Positions 49,147 through 59,840 of a DNA stretch of 64,000 bases are shown piece after piece. Both the position numbers and the translations under genes were made by a program. How positions within the stretch are numbered: position 1 is the stretch's first letter; every line of letters starts with the position of its first letter. The notes under the pieces are model-generated. The model was not told where the DNA came from. It saw only the letters and a program-made list of their open reading frames with translations, and made no database searches. The DNA is taken from the NCBI GenBank assembly GCA_963697695.1, contig OY969094.1:1054001-1118000 (forward strand). The letters are read 5' to 3'. Origin of the DNA: VRUE01 sp963697695 (GTDB lineage: Bacteria > Actinomycetota > Thermoleophilia > Solirubrobacterales > 70-9).

Positions 49147-49394
49147 TCGCGCCAGGGATCCGTCACCGGTTCAATGCCCTCGCGAAGCTCGCGCAACTCG
49201 CCCGCCCAGGCGCCGTCAGGCCGATTGGCACTAAGCGCCTCCTTCAGCGCCTTCCCAGTTCCGCCGCTCGCCGGGCCGATGGTCGCCACGGCACGACCGT
49301 GCCGAACAACAACGTAAGACTCCCCACCGCGCTCAACGTCGTCCAACACCTCCGAGAACCGCCGGGACGCATCGGTGGCACTCAGCTGCTTCAT
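49143..49394 (-). CDS. Phd/YefM-family antitoxin
   Basis: 83 residues. QLSATDASRRFSEVLDDVERGGESYVVVRHGRAVATI is the Phd/YefM DNA-binding core; the acidic/hydrophobic C-terminal half (AWAGELRELREGIEPVTDPWRD) should wrap the toxin. It precedes vapC in one operon and probably represses its own promoter. The ATG lies eight bases after the -10 box, so the message is likely leaderless. Confidence 0.87.
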   Translation of the reverse strand: MKQLSATDASRRFSEVLDDVERGGESYVVVRHGRAVATIGPASGGTGKALKEALSANRPDGAWAGELRELREGIEPVTDPWRD

Positions 49395-49402
49395 GAAATC
49401 AG

Positions 49403-49431
49403 ATTATCAGATTCGGACTGATAGCCGTTAA
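49403..49431 (-). promoter_or_regulatory. promoter of the toxin-antitoxin operon with repeats
   Basis: Minus strand: TTAACG (49431-49426), 17 bases, GATAAT (49408-49403). On the plus strand ATCAGATT is repeated in tandem (49399-49414) and ATCAG/CTGAT form a spaced inverted repeat, likely antitoxin sites. Confidence 0.55.
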
Positions 49432-49450
49432 CTAAGGGCTGCTTGCCGCC

Positions 49451-50536
49451 CTATTCGTCATCGAACAATTCGCCAGATGATTCCCCTACTTCCTCCTCCA
49501 GCTCCCAAGGTTCTTGGGGAGTCGAAACCGTGACACCTTGCTTGACCCGCCGAAACCGACCACCCAAGAAACGCCCAAGCCGTCTCAGCCTGCCTCGCAC
49601 CCCCCAACCCCTCAGATTTGGCGGCACGAACTCAAGTGATGGAAAGTCGAACTTTCGCGGCGGCCCCAGACGAATGAACTCGGCTGCCAAGAGTCGTTTT
49701 TCAAGCCGGTTCGCAGTCAAGTGAGAACCGTGTTCATTAGCTAGTCGTCGCACCCGGAGGCGGTTCCGCAAACCGGAGCCAGTGATTCGCTTCACCTCAG
49801 CCGCGGCCACTAGATCATGGGTTTCCATGTCGTAGCGTCGCGCCGCCTCCGCCCAAAGGACGTCAAGCAAGCCGAGAATGCGATCAGTAAGCCCTGGAAT
49901 CGAGTCGACCCAGTAACACCAAGGGCACTTCCTTGTCTCTCCCTCAGCCTCCCCTCGGACTGCCGACATCAGAGACTGAAGAGTTTCTTTCTCGCTCATC
50001 GCGGCGACCTCGGCTGCGTTCGCCTCTTTTTCCTCATCGCTCTCATGGATCCACTCGGCGGGCGCCTCCCCAAGAAGAACTCTGACCTGACGGCTGCGAC
50101 GGACGACATCCAGGCCAACCACGGTGTAAGCAAGATCGGGTGACAGGCGCCCTTGAAAGACCGCGGAGGCGAGGGTGGCCAAGAAAAAAAGAACGTCCCG
50201 CTCCGCCTGTTCGAACTCATGGGAGCGGTCACGGGTTTCTTGATGCCATGCGAACCAAGCTGGATCTCCCGATTCAGGCTCGGCGGCCATATCAGTAACC
50301 AACTTTCGGAAGGTCGACCTGATTTCGCCATCCGCCGGGCTGTAGTAACTGTCAGGACCAATCGCGGTGAGAATGGCGCGGTGCCATTGAGGCTTTAGGG
50401 CAAGCCAGTCCGATCGCATCTCTCGCAAGAGGTCAACTTCTGCGCTGCGGGCCTGTTCTCGTGCGCTGTGCCATTGAATGAGGCCAATCGGAACGGTGAC
50501 CACTGCGGCAACTGCGGCAACAATCGCTGCATCCAT
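49451..50536 (-). CDS. orphan protein with N-terminal membrane anchor
   Basis: 361 residues. A single hydrophobic stretch AIVAAVAAVVTVPIGLIQWH starts the protein; the rest is cytoplasmic and charged, with CPWCYWVDSIPGLTDRILGLLD in the middle and a basic, Arg-rich region (RGRLRRLGRFLGGRFRRVK) before a very acidic end. No family recognised. Base composition is visibly less GC-rich than all neighbours, and it lies beside the toxin-antitoxin pair, so it looks like acquired DNA. Confidence 0.7.
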   Translation of the reverse strand: MDAAIVAAVAAVVTVPIGLIQWHSAREQARSAEVDLLREMRSDWLALKPQWHRAILTAIGPDSYYSPADGEIRSTFRKLVTDMAAEPESGDPAWFAWHQETRDRSHEFEQAERDVLFFLATLASAVFQGRLSPDLAYTVVGLDVVRRSRQVRVLLGEAPAEWIHESDEEKEANAAEVAAMSEKETLQSLMSAVRGEAEGETRKCPWCYWVDSIPGLTDRILGLLDVLWAEAARRYDMETHDLVAAAEVKRITGSGLRNRLRVRRLANEHGSHLTANRLEKRLLAAEFIRLGPPRKFDFPSLEFVPPNLRGWGVRGRLRRLGRFLGGRFRRVKQGVTVSTPQEPWELEEEVGESSGELFDDE

Positions 50537-50589
50537 CTCAGAGATTCTGCCGCGGTCGGGAAGGAGGCGTAGGCAGTGACGCCTCCGGG

Positions 50590-52974
<2,385 letters not shown>

Positions 52975-52988
52975 GCTCCCGGCCGACT

Positions 52989-53420
52989 CTATGCGGGAGC
53001 GAGCCCCTCCGGCGTCACGCGCGAACGTAGCGGCAGCCAAAGCGCCCAGAGAGCGAGGGTTGGGATCAGTCCCGCGGGGACGTCACCGACCAAGTGGATG
53101 TGCCCGTGGGGCTCGGTGAAGGCAAGCGCAGCCATCATCGCCATGTGGGCGGTGTTGATTGCCAGCGCGAGATCGATTGCCGACCGGTACCGGAGCGGAT
53201 CGCTCGCGCTACGAAAGAGGAAGACGCCGATCACGAGGTTGATAGCCACCAGCATCAGCACTACGGCCTGTTGGCCGTGGCCCCACATGATCAGCGATCC
53301 GAGCGTGCTGTCGTGAGCAAGGAGATCGAAGACCTCGATCGACCCCATGGCAACGAAGTACGCCATCCAAAGCGCTCCATATATATGCAGCCCCACGCGT
53401 AGGCGCCTCAGCTCCGACAT
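52989..53420 (-). CDS. small four-span membrane protein
   Basis: 143 residues with four hydrophobic helices: LHIYGALWMAYFVAMGSIEVF, AVVLMLVAINLVIGVFLF, AIDLALAINTAHMAMMAALAF and LIPTLALWALWLPL. Contains HGHIHLVGD between helices 3 and 4. Family unknown to me. It follows the TetR gene at 53422 by one base, so it is likely in that operon. Confidence 0.8.
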   Translation of the reverse strand: MSELRRLRVGLHIYGALWMAYFVAMGSIEVFDLLAHDSTLGSLIMWGHGQQAVVLMLVAINLVIGVFLFRSASDPLRYRSAIDLALAINTAHMAMMAALAFTEPHGHIHLVGDVPAGLIPTLALWALWLPLRSRVTPEGLAPA

Positions 53421-53421
53421 C

Positions 53422-54036
53422 TCAGCTCTGAACCGCGTGAACGCCGGCGAAGAAGATCGTCAGCATCGTGCCGAGCAGCTCTTTGGGGACCGCCTCCGGC
53501 TCGAGCAGGGTCTCAAGCGCGAAGCCGTTGGCCATCGCGATCGTCATCGTCGCGAGCTGCTCGGGGGCGATCGACGGGGGGATCTGAAGCTCCTCGGCGC
53601 GGGCCTTCAGCGCGGCGGCGAGTCGCTCACGCATCCAGCGATAGCGCGTGACGAGCTCTTCGCGGAAATCCTCGTCGCGGTTGGCATAGGCGTTGAACTC
53701 GAAGAACAGGCGGTGCCAATCGGGATCCGCGTCGAGCATCGCCGCGAGGTCGTCCCCCACGCGGGAGGCCTTCTCGGCGGGCGAGCCCTCACCGGCGATC
53801 ACGCGCTCGATCTCCTGCATCCGCTCGCCGAAGCGCTCGTCGAGCATCGCGAGGAACAGCTCCTTCTTGTTCTTGAAGTTGGCGTAGAAGGCGCCCTTCG
53901 TGTAGCCGGCGTCCTCAGCCACCCGGTCGATCGAGGTCTGGTCGAGGCCCTGCCTCGCGAACGCCCGCGCGGCGGAGGCCATCAGGCAGCGGCGCGTCTC
54001 GGCGCGTCGCTCCTTTTGGGTGAGCCTCCTTGGCAT
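53422..54036 (-). CDS. TetR/AcrR-family regulator
   Basis: 204 residues. DNA-binding domain MASAARAFARQGLDQTSIDRVAEDAGYTKGAFYANFKNKKELFL in outline (GYTKGAFYANF is the recognition helix). ATG 54036 shares one base with the stop of the cyclase gene (TGATG). Divergent P450 130 bases beyond the cyclase is the probable target together with its own operon. Confidence 0.92.
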   Translation of the reverse strand: MPRRLTQKERRAETRRCLMASAARAFARQGLDQTSIDRVAEDAGYTKGAFYANFKNKKELFLAMLDERFGERMQEIERVIAGEGSPAEKASRVGDDLAAMLDADPDWHRLFFEFNAYANRDEDFREELVTRYRWMRERLAAALKARAEELQIPPSIAPEQLATMTIAMANGFALETLLEPEAVPKELLGTMLTIFFAGVHAVQS

Positions 54037-54623
54037 CAGGCCGGCACCTGGCTCGGTGGCGCACAGCGGACGGACCAGCTGCGCAATCTCGGGACGAGGC
54101 GGGCCCAAGCGGGCCTGGGCGACGGATCGGCCGCGGATGCAGACCATGCGACCACCGGCTCGGGCACGTTCTTCAGCCAGTGCAGCTGGCGTTCGCCGAT
54201 CTCCACGCCGTCGAGCGAGCCCACCGCGGCGAGGGCGTCGTCTGAGACGAGCACCTCCCCGCCGCCGGCCGCGGAGCACAGCCGAGCGGCGATATTGACC
54301 GCATTCCCGAACCAGTCGCCCTCACGGTGCACCGCGGTGCCCGTGTGAACGGCGACGCGAACCGGCGGAATGTCGGTGGAGACGCCGACTCGTTCGACGA
54401 GCTGGACGCCGAGGTCGATCCCGCGCGCGGGATCGTCGCAGCGCACCATCATCGCGTCGCCGATCGTCTTGATCTCCTCTGCATCGTTCCGGGGCAGCAA
54501 TGCGCGCACCTGACCGTAGAACCGCTGCGCCACGTCGGCCGCGTCGCCATCGCCGCGCTCGGCCGTGAGCGCGGTAAACCCGACGAGATCCATGAAGAGA
54601 AAGGTCTGGGCGGCAGAGGTCAC
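54036..54623 (-). CDS. class III adenylate/guanylate cyclase domain protein
   Basis: 195 residues, essentially one cyclase homology domain. FLFMDLVGFTALTAERGD contains the first metal Asp; KTIGDAMMVRCDDP the second; VAVHTGTAVHREGDWFGNAVNIAARL the transition-state region. The substrate-selecting and Arg positions look mostly conserved, so activity is plausible. GTG 54623 is chosen: promoter and palindrome abut it. First gene in an operon with TetR and a small membrane protein. Confidence 0.85.
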   Translation of the reverse strand: MTSAAQTFLFMDLVGFTALTAERGDGDAADVAQRFYGQVRALLPRNDAEEIKTIGDAMMVRCDDPARGIDLGVQLVERVGVSTDIPPVRVAVHTGTAVHREGDWFGNAVNIAARLCSAAGGGEVLVSDDALAAVGSLDGVEIGERQLHWLKNVPEPVVAWSASAADPSPRPAWARLVPRLRSWSVRCAPPSQVPA

Positions 54624-54638
54624 ATACCGGATGGTATG
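54623..54638. promoter_or_regulatory. operator-like palindrome at the cyclase start
   Basis: CATACC (54623-54628), GGAT, GGTATG (54633-54638), overlapping both the -10 box and the GTG start. Candidate site for the TetR protein of the same operon. Confidence 0.6.
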
Positions 54639-54659
54639 CAAATACTGCTTGGTACGCAA
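54631..54659 (-). promoter_or_regulatory. promoter of the cyclase/TetR operon
   Basis: Minus strand: TTGCGT (54659-54654), 17 bases, TACCAT (54636-54631); the start point would fall at about the GTG, implying a leaderless mRNA. Confidence 0.5.
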
Positions 54660-54708
54660 CCATCGCTCAGATGCTCCTGTCAACGCATCCCGATCTAGCG
54701 ATCCCAAA

Positions 54709-54726
54709 ACTGGCCAGCTGGCCAGT
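54709..54726. promoter_or_regulatory. perfect 18-base palindrome upstream of the P450
   Basis: ACTGGCCAGCTGGCCAGT is a perfect palindrome 13 bases before GTG 54740. Different in sequence from the site at 54623, so perhaps a second regulator binds here. Confidence 0.65.
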
Positions 54727-54739
54727 AGTATCCCCGAGA

Positions 54740-55999
54740 GTGGCCGACCAGGCGAAGAGCGCGAAGGCGGCAGCGAGCCTCGAGGACGAGCTCGTGCTCG
54801 AGCGCAAGCACTGGGTCGACGGTCCACCCCACGCATTGTTCGAGCAGATGCGCGAGGGCTGCCCGGTTCACTGGACCTCAGAAGTCACCGAACTGCCGGA
54901 GGCCGCGGGCTTCTGGTCGGTGACGAGAGCCGATGACGTCCATGCGGTCAGCCGCGATTGGGAGACCTATTCCTCCGAACTCGGTGGCGTCGTCGCAATC
55001 GACGAGGTCTTTCCGATCGAGCTGGCGCGGGCGATGTTCATCGGTATGGACCCGCCCAAGCACGACCGCCTAAAGGCCCTCTTCCAGGCCGGTTTCACAC
55101 CGAAGCGAATCGCCACCCACGAGGAGTCGATCCGCAAGATCGTCGTCGACGTGCTCGACCGCCTCGAGGGCCGCGAGAGGTGCGACCTCGTCACCGACGT
55201 CGCTCAGCCCGCGGTGTCGCGGGTGATCGGCAGCTTTATGGGCATCCCGGAGGAGGACGACGCAGCCTGGGCGGAGCTGATGAACACAGCCCTGGCGGCG
55301 AGCGATCCCGACTACAGCCCGGATGGCGCCGACAGCATCGAAGCCACGATCCAGAAAGCGGTCGAAGACATCTTCGCCCGCTGCAGCACGATGATCGCCG
55401 AGCGACGCGAGAATCCGACCGACGATCTCACGACCGTCCTCGTCAACGCCGAGGTCGAAGGCGAGATGCTCGAGGAGCACGAGATCGTGATGGGCTTCTT
55501 CCTCCTCGTCGCCGCCGGCAACGACAGCACCAAGGCGACCTACTGCAGCGGGATGCGGGCGCTTCTGGAAGACCCCGACCAGCTCCGGCTCGTCCTCGAC
55601 GACCCGGCTCTGATCCCCGGTGTGGTCGAGGAGTCGCTGCGAATGTTCCCCGCCTTCGCCCATTTCCGCCGCACCGCGACAAAAGACACCGTGCTGAACG
55701 GCCAGGAGATCAAGCAGGGCGAGAAGGTCGTGATGTGGTACGCCTCCTCCAATCGCGACGCCGGCCGCTACGAGGACCCCGACCGCTTCGACGTCCGCCG
55801 CAATCCGGACCACCAGGCGTTCGGTGCGGGCGGCCGCCACTTCTGCCTCGGCACGGCACTGGCCCGCCTCGAGCTGAAGATCCTCATGGAGGAGACCCTC
55901 GCCCGCTACCCGGACATGACCCTCGACGGCAAGCCGACCTTCGTCGAGTCGGCATTCCTGAACCAACTCAAGACGCTCCCGGTCCGGCTCACGGCCTAG
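54740..55999 (+). CDS. cytochrome P450
   Basis: 419 residues from GTG 54740 (ATG 54671 is in frame but would include the palindrome). I-helix AAGNDSTKATY (with Asp/Ser-Thr of the oxygen-activation site), ExxR in EESLRMF, PERF-equivalent EDPDRFDVRR and heme-binding loop FGAGGRHFCLGTALARLE with the thiolate Cys. The sequence resembles CYP families acting on sterols or long-chain lipids (CYP125/CYP142-like), but the substrate is unproved. No ferredoxin gene adjacent. Confidence 0.93.
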   Translation: MADQAKSAKAAASLEDELVLERKHWVDGPPHALFEQMREGCPVHWTSEVTELPEAAGFWSVTRADDVHAVSRDWETYSSELGGVVAIDEVFPIELARAMFIGMDPPKHDRLKALFQAGFTPKRIATHEESIRKIVVDVLDRLEGRERCDLVTDVAQPAVSRVIGSFMGIPEEDDAAWAELMNTALAASDPDYSPDGADSIEATIQKAVEDIFARCSTMIAERRENPTDDLTTVLVNAEVEGEMLEEHEIVMGFFLLVAAGNDSTKATYCSGMRALLEDPDQLRLVLDDPALIPGVVEESLRMFPAFAHFRRTATKDTVLNGQEIKQGEKVVMWYASSNRDAGRYEDPDRFDVRRNPDHQAFGAGGRHFCLGTALARLELKILMEETLARYPDMTLDGKPTFVESAFLNQLKTLPVRLTA

Positions 56000-56060
56000 C
56001 GACTCGTCTCACGGGGTAGTGGGGCTCAGAAAGAGCCCCCGCGACCGAAGGAGCATCGAG

Positions 56061-56594
56061 ATGAGCAAGCTGATCGCGACAACGCAAGCAACCCTCGACG
56101 GCGTCATCGACCCGGTCGGCGAGTGGGTGCAGGAGGGCGGAGACCACGCCGAGTACTCGTTCGAGCGTCAGGCGAGGTCCAGCGGGTTGGTGCTGGGCCG
56201 CAAGACCTACGAGGGGCTGGCGGGATATTGGCCGAGCGAGTCGGGCAAATGGGCGGACATGGTCAACCCGATGCCGAAGTACGTCGGGTCCAACACCCTG
56301 TCCGGCGATCTCGAGTGGAACGCGACCCTGCTCGAGGGAGACCTCGAGGACTCGATCCCGAAGCTGAAGGACGAGGTCGACGGTGACCTGTTCATGCACG
56401 GGAGCGGCGAGTTCGCCTACGCCCTTGCCGAAAGGGGCCTGATCGACGAATACGAGGTCTACCTGAACCCAATCGTCTGGGGCGAGGGGAACGTCCACGT
56501 GCTCGGCGACAGGGGAACCGTCCGGATGGAGCTCGACGACGTGAAGCGGTTCGACTCCGGAGTGGTCCTCCTCACCTACCTCCCGGCGTCTTGA
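56061..56594 (+). CDS. dihydrofolate reductase family protein
   Basis: 177 residues from ATG 56061 (GGAGCATCGAG upstream). KLIATTQATLDGVIDPVGEW, LVLGRKTYEGLAGYWP, and LFMHGSGEFAYALAERGLIDEYEVYLNPIVWGEG (core strands) identify the RibD_C/DHFR-like family. Overlaps the convergent glycosylase gene by 23 bases. One of four family members in the window. Confidence 0.87.
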   Translation: MSKLIATTQATLDGVIDPVGEWVQEGGDHAEYSFERQARSSGLVLGRKTYEGLAGYWPSESGKWADMVNPMPKYVGSNTLSGDLEWNATLLEGDLEDSIPKLKDEVDGDLFMHGSGEFAYALAERGLIDEYEVYLNPIVWGEGNVHVLGDRGTVRMELDDVKRFDSGVVLLTYLPAS

Positions 56595-57186
56595 CCGCGG
56601 CTGGGACGATGACACCGGCCTCGGTGGCCGACGCCGCGTAGGCGGCGGCGAGCGTCGCGACGGTCTCGTGGGCGTTGAGCCCGCTCGGGTTGGGGACCAC
56701 CCAGAGTGCCGCGTCGGACCAGCGGGTCGCGCTGTCGAGCGTGTCCGGCTGCCGGCCCAAAGCCGCGCCGCGCTCGCCGAACGCATCGCGGTAGGCAGAG
56801 ATGCCGGCGATCGCGACGACCTTGGGCCGGTGCTCGGCAACGAACCGCAACAGCCGCTCGCCGCCCTCGCACAGCTCCTCGCGCGAGAGCTCGGAGGCGC
56901 GCGCCGTAGCCCCCCGCACAAGGTTGGTGATCCCGACGCCGCGCGCCACGAGATGGGCGCGATCGGCATCGGTCATGCCGGCTACCCGATCGACCTCGTA
57001 ATCGGTGATGCCGGCCGCTGCCAGGGCCGGGTAGAAGCGATTGGTGGGATGCGCGAAGTGAGTCCCCACCGCAGCCGTCCACAGGCCCGGGTTGATGCCG
57101 ACGAACAGCAGCCTGAGTCCCGGCCCCACGAGATCGTCGACCTCGTGGCCGCGAAACGCCTCCAACTCCGCACGCGTGAACCTCAT
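56572..57186 (-). CDS. mismatch-specific uracil/thymine-DNA glycosylase (Mug/TDG-like)
   Basis: 204 residues. FVGINPGLWTAAVG (active-site G-I-N-P-G with catalytic Asn), HPTNRFYPAL, and VVPNPSGLNAHET (minor-groove wedge) define the TDG/Mug family, which removes uracil or thymine from G mismatches. ATG 57186. The upstream extension of the frame is shadow of the propeller gene. Confidence 0.9.
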   Translation of the reverse strand: MRFTRAELEAFRGHEVDDLVGPGLRLLFVGINPGLWTAAVGTHFAHPTNRFYPALAAAGITDYEVDRVAGMTDADRAHLVARGVGITNLVRGATARASELSREELCEGGERLLRFVAEHRPKVVAIAGISAYRDAFGERGAALGRQPDTLDSATRWSDAALWVVPNPSGLNAHETVATLAAAYAASATEAGVIVPAAVKTPGGR

Positions 57187-57249
57187 TGCCCGCGATCCTG
57201 CCTGAGCGCCGCCGAGCTCGTCGCGCGGGCGCCTGGGTAGGGTCTCCTC

Positions 57250-58320
57250 GTGTCGATCCGTCGCTTGGGAATCTCCCTGCTGTCGGCGCTGGTCGCGCTT
57301 GGAGCCGTCAGCGCCACCGCAGCCGCCCCCACCGGGCCGCGCCTCGCCGTCATTGCTTCCCACCCGTACCCGCTCAACGACGAAATCAAGACGGTCGGCC
57401 CGACCGGCGCGGACTCGGTGCGACTGGTTGGCGGAGAGGGCGAGGGCGTCACGCAGCCCAACGGGGGGCGGCCCGCCTGGTCGCCCGACGGCAGCCTGCT
57501 CGCCTTCACCGGCAGCTTCGGCGAATACAGCCCCGTGATCTACGTCGTCGGTGCGGAGGGCGGCCGGCCGCGGCTCGTCTCCAAGGCTGGGCCACTCTCG
57601 GACCCGATCTTCTCCCCGGACGGCCGCTCGCTCGTATTCTCGGCACTGCGCGTCGTCAAAGGCGAATTCCAACGGACCGCTCGCCGCGCCGACGATGACT
57701 ATGGGGTCGTCGTCGACTGGGCGGTTATGGCGGTCAACGTCGGCAGTGGCCGTCCGCGGCTTCTGACTCCCTGGCGCCGGCACCAGATCCTCACCCCTAC
57801 CTCTTTCGCGCCGGATGGCTCCGAGCTGGCTGCCGAGCGCGTCACCCTCATGAGGAGCGCGGCCGCCCGGGGCGCGGCCGTCGCGATCGAGCTCGGGGGC
57901 GGCCCGACGACAGTTCTGGCCCATGACGCAGAAGAACCTGTCTACTCGCCGGACGGCTCCCGCGTCGCTTTCGTGCGCACACGCCACGGAGCTCCGTCGG
58001 AACCGGGCGGTAACCGCCCGCCGGCCCGCTCCGACCTCTTCGTCATGCCGGCCACGGGCGGCAAACCCGTCAAGCTGACCAGCGTCAAGGGCGGCCTCGC
58101 CTGGCCGAGCTGGGACCCGTCCGGCCAGCGGATCGCCTTTACCCGTCTGGGCGGCGGCAGCTTCGGCGGACTCTCCGATCCGCATGAGGGCAACGCGGTG
58201 ATGGAGATCAACGCCGACGGCACCTGCCTGACCCGGCTGCTCTCGATCGGTCGCGGCCACTTCAGCGGCAGCTCCTGGCAACCCGGCCCTGGCCGCGAGG
58301 CCGGGCCGATCGCCTGCTGA
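57250..58320 (+). CDS. secreted TolB-like beta-propeller protein
   Basis: 356 residues from GTG 57250. Signal peptide SIRRLGISLLSALVALGAVSATAAA, then WD40-like/PD40 blades with the repeated SPDG element: AWSPDGSLLAFTG, IFSPDGRSLVFSA, SFAPDGSELAAE, VYSPDGSRVAFVR, SWDPSGQRIAFTR. Exported protein-binding propeller; no TolB N-terminal domain. Role unknown. Confidence 0.85.
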   Translation: MSIRRLGISLLSALVALGAVSATAAAPTGPRLAVIASHPYPLNDEIKTVGPTGADSVRLVGGEGEGVTQPNGGRPAWSPDGSLLAFTGSFGEYSPVIYVVGAEGGRPRLVSKAGPLSDPIFSPDGRSLVFSALRVVKGEFQRTARRADDDYGVVVDWAVMAVNVGSGRPRLLTPWRRHQILTPTSFAPDGSELAAERVTLMRSAAARGAAVAIELGGGPTTVLAHDAEEPVYSPDGSRVAFVRTRHGAPSEPGGNRPPARSDLFVMPATGGKPVKLTSVKGGLAWPSWDPSGQRIAFTRLGGGSFGGLSDPHEGNAVMEINADGTCLTRLLSIGRGHFSGSSWQPGPGREAGPIAC

Positions 58321-58355
58321 GTGGCCACCTGGGACCGGCCTCCGTTCTGTGCTCG

Positions 58356-59840
58356 CTAACGGGGATGCCCGATCGGCGCCCGCACGCGGAAGCGCTTGAT
58401 CGCCGCCGGACCGCGCAGCCCCGTCGGGCCGATGGCGCGCACACGCAAGACGTGGCGCCCGTGCGGCACCCAGTAGCGCAGGGGTGAGTGACACGAGCGG
58501 AAGGGACGAGGGCCGCGCTTGCATTCGAACCCCCGGACCCTGCTGGGTGAGTAGAAGCGAAAGCGGGCCTTGATGTGACGCTGTCGCGTGATGCTGACCT
58601 TCCAGAAGCGCTCGGCAAAGACGACGTGGGTCCGCGGCCGTCGCGGAGCCCGCTTGCGCGGTGGGCCGGCGGCGCGAGAGGCCGGGGCCGCGAACGGGTC
58701 GGTGGCGGTGAAGATGCGGCTATTGGCGCCGACCAGGACGCAAAGCGAGGGTGAGGCGCAGGAGGCGCCGAAGAGAGCGTTCTTGACGAACTGTCCAGTG
58801 TCGGGGTAGGTCGCTTCGAAGGGGACGAGGTTCTCGAAGGTCCAGGAACCCGACCCGCCGGTCGGATCGGTCGAGGTGAGGACGTCGGCGTTGTTGTCGA
58901 CCGCGACGCAGCGAGCGGTCGTCGGGCAGGTGAGGTCGGTGATCAGCACGGAGCCGGCGGCGTTCATCTCGGAGAAGGGCGCTCCGCCGGCCGGGTCGGT
59001 CGAGGCGAGAAGGTTGCCGCCGGCATCGCCGGCGACGCAGAGCTGGGACGCGACGCAAGAGACTGCCTGCAAATCGCGCGGCGTCGGAGAGCGGACCTCA
59101 CGCCACGCCGAAGCACCGCCGGTGGGATCGCTCGAGACGAAGATCCGACCTCCTTTGGCGACGGCGACGCAGATTGCTGGGGTGGCGCAGGAGACGCCGT
59201 GCAGATCGGGCGACCCGGCGAGCTGGGTCGCCCGCCAGCGCCCCGAGGCCGGCTCGCTCGAGGTCAGGATCCTGCCCGTCGCCGCGCCGTAGCCCCCGGA
59301 GACCGCGACGCAGAGCGACGCAGAGGGACAGGACACTCCGGTCAGGTGCGTCGCGCTGCCCCCTTCGTTCACATCGCTCACCGACCAGGTTCTCGCACCG
59401 CCGGCCGGATCGATCGAGACGAAGACGGAGCCTTCGTATCCCACCGCGACGCAGAGGCTCTCGCTGGCGCAGGAGACGGCATCGATCGCTCCACGCGGCC
59501 GGTAGCACGACGCCGCAGGCTGTCCTTCCTCCAGGCAGCTCTGTTTCGGTTCGTCGTAGGTGGGGTTGACGACGTGCCAGCGGTCGGCGCCCGCGGTCGG
59601 CGTCTGCGAGAAGGCGATCGTGTCCAGGGCGCCGACGGCGAGGCAGAGGGAATTGCTCGGACAGGAGACGCCGTACAGGACCACCTGGTTGGTCGAGGAA
59701 CTGCCTTCGATCGACTGCGGCGGCAGCTGCCGCAACGTCCACTTCGCGGCCACAGCCGGGCTGGACGAAGCGGCAAGAGTCGCGAGCAAGGCAATCGCGC
59801 AGCAAGAACCGAAGCGCATCCAGCTCTTAGGGAGAGACAT
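58356..59840 (-). CDS. secreted seven-blade repeat protein with C-terminal Ig-like domain
   Basis: 494 residues with a signal peptide (SCCAIALLATLAASSSPAVAA). Seven repeats each begin with a C-x5-C pair: GVSCPSNSLCLAVG, AVSCASESLCVAVG, GVSCPSASLCVAVS, GVSCATPAICVAVA, AVSCVASQLCVAGD, DLTCPTTARCVAVD, GASCASPSLCVLVG, each followed by a DPxGG-type turn. This predicts a seven-bladed propeller with a disulphide per blade. The last about 90 residues (FRFYSPSRVRGFECKRG...FRSCHSPL...VRAIGPTG) look like the Ig-like repeat of the 2,629-residue protein. Third gene of the sigma operon (14-base overlap). Confidence 0.82.
   Translation of the reverse strand: MSLPKSWMRFGSCCAIALLATLAASSSPAVAAKWTLRQLPPQSIEGSSSTNQVVLYGVSCPSNSLCLAVGALDTIAFSQTPTAGADRWHVVNPTYDEPKQSCLEEGQPAASCYRPRGAIDAVSCASESLCVAVGYEGSVFVSIDPAGGARTWSVSDVNEGGSATHLTGVSCPSASLCVAVSGGYGAATGRILTSSEPASGRWRATQLAGSPDLHGVSCATPAICVAVAKGGRIFVSSDPTGGASAWREVRSPTPRDLQAVSCVASQLCVAGDAGGNLLASTDPAGGAPFSEMNAAGSVLITDLTCPTTARCVAVDNNADVLTSTDPTGGSGSWTFENLVPFEATYPDTGQFVKNALFGASCASPSLCVLVGANSRIFTATDPFAAPASRAAGPPRKRAPRRPRTHVVFAERFWKVSITRQRHIKARFRFYSPSRVRGFECKRGPRPFRSCHSPLRYWVPHGRHVLRVRAIGPTGLRGPAAIKRFRVRAPIGHPR

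Noticed and set aside
54036..54836. 266-residue version of the cyclase starting at 54836
   Set aside because: Would run antisense through the P450 start and both palindromes; N-terminal part is Arg/Pro-rich shadow. GTG 54623 fits better.
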